Below are positions 6,263 through 11,520 of a stretch of DNA of 21,217 nt, in pieces. Position 1 is the stretch's first letter, and every line of letters starts with the position of its first letter. Below the pieces are notes generated by a model that saw only the letters and a list, made by a program, of their open reading frames with translations, made no database searches and was not told where the DNA came from. Position numbers and translations under genes: made by a program. Source of the stretch: a virus; the IMG/VR virus record IMGVR_UViG_3300003322_001273, positions 1-21,217 of that record, one strand, 5' to 3'.

Positions 6263-6299
6263 GGCTTATCCTTTCGTAGGGTCTCATTATAAGCCATGT
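6259..6299 (-). promoter_or_regulatory. 11-bp inverted repeat joining promoter core and start codon (cassette 2)
   Basis: ACATGGCTTAT (6259-6269) and ATAAGCCATGT (6289-6299) are perfect complements around a 19-base loop. On the minus strand the first-transcribed arm overlaps the -10 region, and the second arm contains the bases before and including the ATG at 6262. A transcript entering from upstream contains both arms and can fold. One starting at the local promoter lacks the first arm. Confidence 0.7.
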
Positions 6300-6310
6300 A
6301 AATCTTGCGA
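6279..6310 (-). promoter_or_regulatory. Repeated promoter-like element, copy 2
   Basis: On the minus strand it reads TCGCAAGATTTACATGGC then TTATAATGAGACCC. The -10 TATAAT is at 6286-6291, 23 bases before the ATG at 6262. The TCGCA and TTACA blocks are shared with the other three copies. It starts right after the stop of the 33-aa microprotein (6312). No standard -35 hexamer is seen. Confidence 0.7.
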
Positions 6311-6311
6311 G

Positions 6312-6413
6312 TCAGTGGTGGTGCACGGCTAACCACATCACCGCGGCCAGAACGAATCCCAGCCCGATCAGCCACGTGATCAAAATGGCAATGGCTAGCT
6401 TCATGTCGTTCAT
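6312..6413 (-). CDS. Single-TM microprotein (33 aa)
   Basis: The peptide begins MNDMKLAIAILITWLIGLG and ends MWLAVHHH. One hydrophobic helix runs from about residue 6 to 30 and is followed by three His. Its ATG overlaps the TGA of the preceding microprotein in an ATGA, and there is no clear ribosome site of its own, so translation is probably coupled. Function unknown. Confidence 0.6.
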   Translation of the reverse strand: MNDMKLAIAILITWLIGLGFVLAAVMWLAVHHH

Positions 6414-6502
6414 AGGCCCGCGGGGACGATCTTCTGCAGAAAATAGATCCACGCCAGAAGAACAATCGTCACGATGACGATCCAGAAAATGATCCTGCCC
6501 AT
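6410..6502 (-). CDS. Single-TM microprotein (30 aa)
   Basis: The peptide begins MGRIIFWIVIVTIVLLAWIY and ends QKIVPAGL. One helix is preceded by a single Arg. The ribosome site GGAGGA lies four bases before the ATG at 6502 and abuts the T tract of the hairpin at 6513-6542. The stop overlaps the next start (ATGA), forming a two-gene unit with the 33-aa microprotein. No family is recognised. Confidence 0.6.
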   Translation of the reverse strand: MGRIIFWIVIVTIVLLAWIYFLQKIVPAGL

Positions 6503-6512
6503 GTCATCCTCC

Positions 6513-6542
6513 AAAACCTAAAGCCCTTGTGGGGGCTTTAGG
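6513..6542 (-). terminator. Rho-independent terminator after the 54-aa gene
   Basis: On the minus strand CCTAAAGCCC, loop CCACAA, GGGCTTTAGG form a perfect 10-bp stem, followed by TTTT. It lies about 20 bases after the TGA of the 54-aa gene. The GGAGGA of the microprotein pair begins directly after the T run. Confidence 0.85.
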
Positions 6543-6561
6543 ATCGATTCGCGGGGTGGGG

Positions 6562-6726
6562 TCAGTCCTCGTTGAGCGCGAGGTTGGCAGCGGCTTCCTT
6601 GCGGGCCTTGCGCTGGTCGAACTTCTTCCACACGTAGTTCACCGTGGCGTACACGGCGAACCCGGTGGCAGCAGCAGCGATCAGCTGGGCGGCAAGACGG
6701 CCGTTGTCTTCCTGGTTCTCGTCCAT
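6562..6726 (-). CDS. Small single-TM phage protein, cassette 3 (54 aa)
   Basis: It begins MDENQEDNGRLAAQLIAAAA. An acidic N-terminus, one helix (about residues 11-32) and a strongly basic C-terminal stretch (KKFDQRKARKEAAA) suggest the C-terminus stays in the cytoplasm. Function unknown. The start at 6726 has AAAGGAA five bases upstream and TATAAT 23 bases upstream. It is a one-gene unit between the promoter-like element at 6743-6775 and the terminator at 6513-6542. Confidence 0.75.
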   Translation of the reverse strand: MDENQEDNGRLAAQLIAAAATGFAVYATVNYVWKKFDQRKARKEAAANLALNED

Positions 6727-6742
6727 GACAGTTCCTTTCGTC

Positions 6743-6775
6743 GGGTCTCATTATAGCCCTTGTAAAACTTGCGAA
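6743..6775 (-). promoter_or_regulatory. Repeated promoter-like element, copy 3
   Basis: On the minus strand it reads TTCGCAAGTTTTACAAGGGC then TATAATGAGACCC. The -10 TATAAT is at 6750-6755, 23 bases before the ATG at 6726. It shares TCGCA, TTACA and TATAATGAGACC with the other copies. GGG and CCC flank the -10 in place of the longer stem of copy 1. Confidence 0.7.
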
Positions 6776-6780
6776 TCCCA

Positions 6781-6806
6781 AAAAATATAAGCCCCGTAAA
6801 ACTCGA
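6781..6806 (-). promoter_or_regulatory. Degenerate second copy of the promoter-like element
   Basis: On the minus strand TCGAGTTTTACGGGGC then TTATAT resembles copy 3 (AGTTTTAC, GGGC, TATAA). It has a poorer -10 (TTATAT) and lacks the GAGACC block. It lies between the strong terminator and copy 3, in tandem and in the same direction, overlapping the terminator's outer arm. It may be a relic of a duplication or a weak extra promoter. Confidence 0.35.
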
Positions 6807-6852
6807 AAAACCTTAAGACGTGTTTTCGGGTCACACGTCTTAAGGCTTCGAG
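6802..6852 (-). terminator. Strong Rho-independent terminator after the 92-aa gene
   Basis: On the minus strand CCTTAAGACGTGT pairs perfectly over 13 bp with ACACGTCTTAAGG around a nine-base loop, followed by TTTTT. Six more outer bases (CTCGAA/TTCGAG) can pair around the T run. It lies 20 bases after the TGA of the 92-aa gene. It is the strongest hairpin in the window, and its near symmetry means the plus strand could also form it. Confidence 0.9.
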
Positions 6853-6871
6853 ATTCCTCTGGTCGTACAGT

Positions 6872-7150
6872 TCACACGATCTTCTTCAGAAGGCCGAACG
6901 CCTTCGATGCGATCACGTGCGCACGCTCGTGCTGGAGGATCAGCAGCAGTCCAGCGAGGTGCGCCACGATGGGAGCAGCCACAACCAGGTTTACCTTCTC
7001 CTTGGAACGGAGTTCGTATGCCTTGGTCACGGCCGTCAGCATCGCGGCGTAGTTCTCGGTGTACTCGGGCTCATCATCCATCATCTGATACGTACGCATG
7101 ATCATCGCGTCGAAACCGGTCTTGACTTCGTCTTCAGTGCGCTTGAACAT
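6872..7150 (-). CDS. Small membrane protein, cassette 4 (92 aa)
   Basis: It begins MFKRTEDEVKTGFDAMIMRT. An acidic helical N-terminal half (to about residue 50, with DDEPEYTENYAAML) precedes one hydrophobic segment (about 53-73, NLVVAAPIVAHLAGLLLIL) and a basic C-terminal helix (ASKAFGLLKKIV). Function unknown. The start at 7150 has AAAGGA upstream and TATAGT 22 bases upstream. The start codon lies in an 11-bp inverted repeat with the promoter, as in cassette 2. It is a one-gene unit: promoter 7167-7197, terminator 6802-6852. It stands directly downstream of the holin gene. Confidence 0.75.
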   Translation of the reverse strand: MFKRTEDEVKTGFDAMIMRTYQMMDDEPEYTENYAAMLTAVTKAYELRSKEKVNLVVAAPIVAHLAGLLLILQHERAHVIASKAFGLLKKIV

Positions 7151-7186
7151 GGCTTATCCTTTCGGTGGTCTCACTATAAGCCATGT
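7147..7186 (-). promoter_or_regulatory. 11-bp inverted repeat joining promoter core and start codon (cassette 4)
   Basis: ACATGGCTTAT (7147-7157) and ATAAGCCATGT (7176-7186) are perfect complements around an 18-base loop. The arms are identical in sequence to those of cassette 2, although the two proteins are unrelated beyond their first residues. The ATG at 7150 lies in the second-transcribed arm and the -10 in the first. Confidence 0.7.
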
Positions 7187-7197
7187 AATTCGTGCGA
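7167..7197 (-). promoter_or_regulatory. Repeated promoter-like element, copy 4
   Basis: On the minus strand it reads TCGCACGAATTACATGGC then TTATAGTGAGACC. The -10 is TATAGT (7173-7178), one mismatch from consensus, 22 bases before the ATG at 7150. It begins immediately after the holin stop codon at 7198-7200. No terminator separates it from the holin, so late read-through should enter this cassette. Confidence 0.65.
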
Positions 7198-7554
7198 TTA
7201 CTGGAGCGGCTGTTCTCGCTTCACGTTCAGGGTGACCTGGCCACCCTCCTTGAATATCGGGTTGACCGCAGTGCCCACGACCCTCATGCCAGTCGCCGTA
7301 CCGTCGGGATCCTGCGTGATCACCAGGTCGCCCAGCGTGTTCTGGATCTGGTAGTTCTTCGCGCTCTTCCCGAGCAAGGCGCCCAGGAACGTGTCGAAGG
7401 CCGTCACGATCGCTGCCACCACCGAGGCGTCCTCCCAGTGGAGGATGAGCCCCAGAGTGATGACGAACGCCGCGCCAGCGGGCAGCACGACCAGTGCGAT
7501 CCACTTCAGGAAGTCGTACAGCTTCGGCGGCAAGGAAAAGCCGTTGTCATCCAC
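7198..7554 (-). CDS. Holin, r1t type
   Basis: Holins collect in the cytoplasmic membrane and open it at the time set for lysis. Residues 10-70 show the r1t-type holin pattern: PPKLYDFLKWIALVVLPAGAA, a first helix (about 16-39), a second (about 43-62) and the signature AFDTFLGALLGKSAKNY. The C-terminal 50 residues (LGDLVITQDPDGTATGMRV onward) form a hydrophilic, beta-looking extension. The start is a GTG at 7554 with AAGGGG about ten bases upstream. It overlaps the coiled-coil gene by eight bases. No endolysin gene lies nearby. Confidence 0.85.
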   Translation of the reverse strand: MDDNGFSLPPKLYDFLKWIALVVLPAGAAFVITLGLILHWEDASVVAAIVTAFDTFLGALLGKSAKNYQIQNTLGDLVITQDPDGTATGMRVVGTAVNPIFKEGGQVTLNVKREQPLQ

Positions 7555-7855
7555 TTCGTCTTCGCCCCTTCTCTAGCTCTTCAACTCTTCTCTTCAGGAT
7601 GGAGTTCTCGCCCTCAAGAAACGTGATCCTGTCCTGCAGTTTCTTGATTTCCGCTTCCTGCCGCTCGATGGTCTCGATATCCATCTTGCGTGCACGATTG
7701 TAGGCTTCGGTCTCCGCCTTGGTTCGTTCATTCGCGGTGCTGGCGTCAGCGCTGGATTGCGCAGCCTTCCTAGCCGATCGACCTGCCAATGCTGCTGACA
7801 CAAGGCCGATGGAAGCTACTACTGCACTGCCAACCCAGTTAAGATCGTCCACCAC
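7547..7855 (-). CDS. Membrane-anchored coiled-coil protein (102 aa)
   Basis: One N-terminal hydrophobic segment (about residues 8-25, GSAVVASIGLVSAALAG) is followed by an Ala/Ser/Arg stretch. A long charged helix (about 45-100) has regular heptads in IKKLQDRITFLEGENSILKRRVEELEK, a clear coiled coil. Similar anchor-plus-coil proteins lie next to holins in many phages and may be spanins, antiholins or lysis accessories; here that is inference from position. It starts with GTG at 7855 (a second GTG follows at once), overlaps the four-TM gene by 17 bases, and has only a weak ribosome site, so coupling is likely. Confidence 0.75.
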   Translation of the reverse strand: MVDDLNWVGSAVVASIGLVSAALAGRSARKAAQSSADASTANERTKAETEAYNRARKMDIETIERQEAEIKKLQDRITFLEGENSILKRRVEELEKGRRRSG

Positions 7856-8315
7856 TAATCACCGCCGTTTGGTCCGGGTTCAATAAACCAGAAACAGCCC
7901 ACCACATGAAGGCGAGCAATCCCCACAGTACCACCCCGGACACATTGGCCGATACCTGATAGAACAAATATCCTAGCAAGTACGTGGCGCACCATGCCGC
8001 AGAGATACCTGCGAGAAGCATATATCCCCAGGCTTCGGATAGTGGCGGCCATCTCGAAGAAATCATGACGAGGACACCGCACGTGACAAACACCCCACCC
8101 CAAAAATGAAGTGGGGCAATTTGCAACAACACGGTCAAACCAGCGTCACGAGCGGGATTTCGCGGACCGAAACCGTAGGCCCACCCGATGATGGAGTACA
8201 TGATTCCGGCGACCATGAGGATGGTGCTGTGACGCTTCCACGGACGTAACCCCCAGAATTTCTCCCGGAAAGTCAGTTTGTGGTTCTCTTCCACAGCCCC
8301 TGAGTCTTCACCCAT
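7839..8315 (-). CDS. Four-TM phage membrane protein (158 aa)
   Basis: A hydrophilic start (about 25 residues) precedes four predicted helices at about 30-50, 65-86, 97-118 and 124-145. The protein is rich in Trp and Gly, and a short tail follows (NPDQTAVISGG). No known transporter motif is seen. A strong GGAAGG site stands before the ATG at 8315. The first 43 bases overlap the fibronectin-type gene. Its place between the tail tip gene and the holin suggests a part in lysis or in altering the host membrane, which is inference only. Confidence 0.7.
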   Translation of the reverse strand: MGEDSGAVEENHKLTFREKFWGLRPWKRHSTILMVAGIMYSIIGWAYGFGPRNPARDAGLTVLLQIAPLHFWGGVFVTCGVLVMISSRWPPLSEAWGYMLLAGISAAWCATYLLGYLFYQVSANVSGVVLWGLLAFMWWAVSGLLNPDQTAVISGGRS

Positions 8316-9247
8316 GGTTCAGCCACCTTCCATATTCCTCCGGACCGTACGAACGGAACCGCACGTTTCCACTGGCCACTCACAAGAACGCGGGCGCCAG
8401 CGACAAGGTCTACTTGAGTTCGATCCGAATAGGAACCCCACCCAACCGAATTTCGACTACGTCCCCAAATATAGTACGTAGCACCCGGAGAAAGGCCCGT
8501 AAGGGTAAACGTGCCAGACGGATCGCTAACGAACGTCGTGGGGCTGGAGGGGTTGGTTCCGTATCCAAGCTGCCGTTCCAGTGTTGGCGGATTGTTGTCA
8601 TTCTCGTCGAAATCATACGTGACGATCATCGATGTCTGAGCGGCAGCGACCTGAGCAAGTTCAGGCGCCCGGGGAACGGTCCAGGTGACGCCTTCGGCCC
8701 GTGCCGACCAATCGCCCCATCCTACGGAGTTATGGCCACGAGCCCAGAAATAAATCAGGTCGCCTGAGCTGAATCCACCAATATCCGACGTGCCATTCGA
8801 ATCCACATAGGTCGGAGGACCATTGGGAACGCTGTACGCGATCTGCCACGTGTCGACTGTTGATCCGCCGTCGCCATTCCCCGTGAAAACTATGTGGAAC
8901 GCGCTTGTCGACGTTGGAGTGACACTATTGATCGTCGGCGGAGGTGGAACAGTCGAACGTTGAATGAATTGATCGAAGTTTGTCGTCGGCCAACCGAGCC
9001 CGGCACCTTCGATCGTGAACCTAACAGTCTGACTGGTTCCGACGTTGACTTGTCCGAAATACTGCCAGTTTCCGCCGCGAAGTAACCTAAACTTTTGGCG
9101 ATTATAGGTGCCATTTGCATTGTACGACCACCACTGATCGTTATTCCACGTATCCGGGCCGGTCTTGAACCAGAATTCGACAGAATATCCCAGATCTCGG
9201 ATCATCATGGTCGATGATCCACCAATACCGAGCAGATAGTCCGTCAT
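8273..9247 (-). CDS. Tail tip protein with two fibronectin type III domains
   Basis: A 324-residue virion protein. Residues 1-105 form a beta-rich, Trp/Gly-rich domain (YSVEFWFKTGPDTWNNDQWW). After a PPPPT hinge, two FN3-like domains follow (about 108-192 and 193-285), each ending in the paired motif of IYFWARGHNSVGWGDWS and YYIWGRSRNSVGWGSYS. The C-terminus has three short repeats (VSGQWKRA, RSGGIWKVA, KTQGLWKRT). FN3 domains in phage tips usually give weak contact with cell-surface sugars. It starts at 9247 in an ATGA overlap with the 76-aa gene. Confidence 0.8.
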   Translation of the reverse strand: MTDYLLGIGGSSTMMIRDLGYSVEFWFKTGPDTWNNDQWWSYNANGTYNRQKFRLLRGGNWQYFGQVNVGTSQTVRFTIEGAGLGWPTTNFDQFIQRSTVPPPPTINSVTPTSTSAFHIVFTGNGDGGSTVDTWQIAYSVPNGPPTYVDSNGTSDIGGFSSGDLIYFWARGHNSVGWGDWSARAEGVTWTVPRAPELAQVAAAQTSMIVTYDFDENDNNPPTLERQLGYGTNPSSPTTFVSDPSGTFTLTGLSPGATYYIWGRSRNSVGWGSYSDRTQVDLVAGARVLVSGQWKRAVPFVRSGGIWKVAEPWVKTQGLWKRTTN

Positions 9248-9474
9248 GGCAGGATCTTGAAGTAAATATCGCCGTCAACGCCGCCCACGGGATCCGCGGT
9301 TCCCGAACTGATTCCTGCCGCTGTTCGAGCCGCGGACTTGGACTGAGGAATCAGGTTCAGAGCAATCGCGACCTCATCCCGAGTTCGATTGATCTCTTGG
9401 GCGCCGTCTTTGACCTTGTCGGTATCGGCCACGAGAGGAAGACCTGCAGCAGCCGCCAAATCGCCGATGGCCAC
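9244..9474 (-). CDS. Small tail-region protein (76 aa)
   Basis: A short soluble protein, AIGDLAAAAGLPLVADTDKVK and so on, ending DPVGGVDGDIYFKILP. A helical N-terminal part is followed by a Gly-rich beta-looking end. I know no function for it; its place between the hub and tip genes suggests a minor tail component. The start is a GTG at 9474 with a perfect AAAGGAGG five bases upstream. The longer in-frame reading to 9756 crosses the Gp37-like gene and is rejected. Confidence 0.7.
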   Translation of the reverse strand: MAIGDLAAAAGLPLVADTDKVKDGAQEINRTRDEVAIALNLIPQSKSAARTAAGISSGTADPVGGVDGDIYFKILP

Positions 9475-9487
9475 AAGGGCCTCCTTT

Positions 9488-10705
9488 CTACTGAGTCGAC
9501 CAGTATTCAGTCGAACCGAACAGGGTCCATTCCACGTCGTACTTCCACGATGCCCACGTGCCTGGCGCCACATAATCCTTGCGAATGAGCGAAGGATATG
9601 ACGCATAGCCGCTGGCGTCGTCCTTGAAGATTTGCTCCACCACACGCATATACGCCGTGCCGCCGTCAGAACCTTGGATCTCGACGACGTCACCCAGATT
9701 GTAATCACGCTCGTACACGTAATTGCTGTTCTGTGCGACTTCCCCGTCGTACACATTGATGGATTGTGACCGACTTAGTTCCCCTTGTCCCAATTGGGTC
9801 AAATATGCCGGTACATCCACCAAAGCCATCCCCTCGGGAATTTGGGTGATGGTCACGATCTTTGTTTTCTGTTGGAAACCGCCCCCCGACAGAGCGATAT
9901 CCGGAACAGTGACGTACACACTGATGTTGGCGTCGTTATTGTCCGCGTCCTTGTAGGAGTAGACCATCCACACCGTGTTGACGTACTCTGACTTGTCCAC
10001 GAGATTCGTGGTATCAATCAGGTTCGCCATGTCGTGCGAGAATATGACTGGCGTATACGTCGTTTGGCGAGTCGTCCGATCGCAGCCCTGTACGGATTCG
10101 AAATATAGCTTCGAGGCGTTCGGATCCTTGTAGAAACGGAATCCCACGTCGTACTGCGTCGTCAGCGTCTGGAAGGCCGCATACAAGTTCATGGGCTTGA
10201 TGGACCACTGGAAATCCGACGGATATGTGACCGAGATGTTCTCGGCAGGATAAAGCGACGGAGTACCATCCGGCTGCAAGAATGGGATGGTGTCGCCAGG
10301 GTCCAGAGGATCCGTCGAACACTGTCGGAAGAAGTAATATGTCAACAGCTCAGGAGGCGCCGCACCGATAGTGTCCGAGGACACTGAGATCATTCCGGTG
10401 GTGATGTTGAGTGCGGCGCAGAGACGCTTTTCCAGCAAGGAATTCAGGCAACGCCCCGTGATCTTGAGAACGTTGCCCTTTTCCACATCATCGACTTCTT
10501 CGACCTTCTCGATGATCATGACACGCTTGGATTGCGTGATCGAGAGCATCGCATCGGCAACGAAACGCCGCCGGTTGTTGGGGGTTGCCAGCGTCTCGAG
10601 CGTGAAATCCCCCATAGTGGACCAGCGTTCCGTCCAAATGAACGAAATATACTGGTCCACGACGTCAATGGGTCGGAGCAACGCGTCCAGAATGAAGATA
10701 TCCAT
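9488..10705 (-). CDS. Tail hub / minor tail protein, ReqiPepy6 Gp37-like
   Basis: A 405-residue protein of the Siphovirus ReqiPepy6 Gp37-like family, the baseplate hub-type proteins found after the distal tail gene in phages of Gram-positive hosts. The family opening is clear: MDIFILDALLRPIDVVDQY, then FIWTERWSTMGDFTLE, TPNNRRRF and the RVMIIEKVEE strand with LKITGRCLNSLLEKR. A C-terminal NYVYERDYNLGDVVEIQGSDG region is also typical. It overlaps the distal tail gene stop by one base (TAATG), with GGAGG upstream. Confidence 0.88.
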   Translation of the reverse strand: MDIFILDALLRPIDVVDQYISFIWTERWSTMGDFTLETLATPNNRRRFVADAMLSITQSKRVMIIEKVEEVDDVEKGNVLKITGRCLNSLLEKRLCAALNITTGMISVSSDTIGAAPPELLTYYFFRQCSTDPLDPGDTIPFLQPDGTPSLYPAENISVTYPSDFQWSIKPMNLYAAFQTLTTQYDVGFRFYKDPNASKLYFESVQGCDRTTRQTTYTPVIFSHDMANLIDTTNLVDKSEYVNTVWMVYSYKDADNNDANISVYVTVPDIALSGGGFQQKTKIVTITQIPEGMALVDVPAYLTQLGQGELSRSQSINVYDGEVAQNSNYVYERDYNLGDVVEIQGSDGGTAYMRVVEQIFKDDASGYASYPSLIRKDYVAPGTWASWKYDVEWTLFGSTEYWSTQ

Positions 10706-11520
10706 TACAGACCTCCATACCTGACCACGTATTCCAAAACATAGGGGACAGGATCCCCCGGAGCATAAATGCGGAATTGATTATCGCCTGGGAACAGCTG
10801 AATCCAGTTTGACTGTGCAGAGCGCCCGTACAGCAGAGAACTCGCCACCCCAGCCCGAGTTCGCGTGATGCCCTTGGCGCCTTGCAGAGAACTGATGACC
10901 AACACGTCGCCCGCCAGCAACGGCGCGGAGAAATCCAGCTGGCGGATTGCGCCGCTCTCGTCTGACACATAGATCGAGAAATCGGACATTGCACGGTTCA
11001 CATTGAGCGTGACGACCGTGTCCGTCTCGACCGAGCCAGGATATGCAATGAGAGTGTTTGTCGTGGTACTGACCGTTGAGCCTGACAAGTCCACGATGCG
11101 CGGATCCGTGAAGTCGGGCATGTAACACATGATGGATACCGAGATGATGGGCGTCTGTGTGAACAGCGTGGAGGGCATTTTCTCCACCACGCCATTGATA
11201 TCCACGTAGAGCCCATCATCCTGGTAGAACCGCAACTTGATCTGGCTCTTCGGCAGGAAATATGCGTAGAGTGCCTGCCGAAGAGCCGTGTACGTGCTGG
11301 TATCCGGATCGAGATCGAGTTTCAGCACGATGTTGCGTGGTCCACGCTTGGCAGTCTGAAAGACTTCTCCATCCTGTCCTGCGTAGCTCGAGCTGGTGAG
11401 GATAGCGTCCACGGGGTCGAGACCGTCGATATCGGCCACCACGTATTCACTGTCATCGTCATCCAGCGGAAACGTCATGATATTTCCGCGGCTGTTGGTG
11501 ACCTCAACCTTCGTGAGCAC
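10705..11520 (-). CDS. Distal tail (Dit-like) protein
   Basis: A 271-residue protein placed between tape measure and hub, the usual position of Dit, which forms the ring linking tail tube to tip. The N-terminal half (YVVADIDGLDPVDAILTSSS, then GRNIVLKLD-like strands as GPRNIVLKLDLDPD) and LRQALYAYFLPKSQIKLRFY match the siphovirus tail component pattern. Residues about 165-271 look like a galectin-like beta domain ending FRIYAPGDPVPYVLEYVVRY. The start is GTG at 11520, sharing one base with the tape measure TAG, and GGAGGG lies six bases upstream. Confidence 0.82.
   Translation of the reverse strand: MLTKVEVTNSRGNIMTFPLDDDDSEYVVADIDGLDPVDAILTSSSYAGQDGEVFQTAKRGPRNIVLKLDLDPDTSTYTALRQALYAYFLPKSQIKLRFYQDDGLYVDINGVVEKMPSTLFTQTPIISVSIMCYMPDFTDPRIVDLSGSTVSTTTNTLIAYPGSVETDTVVTLNVNRAMSDFSIYVSDESGAIRQLDFSAPLLAGDVLVISSLQGAKGITRTRAGVASSLLYGRSAQSNWIQLFPGDNQFRIYAPGDPVPYVLEYVVRYGGL

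Noticed and set aside
9475-9756. Longer form of the 76-aa tail-region protein
   Set aside because: The extra part is antifunctional overlap with the Gp37-like gene; AAAGGAGG with GTG at 9474 defines the start.
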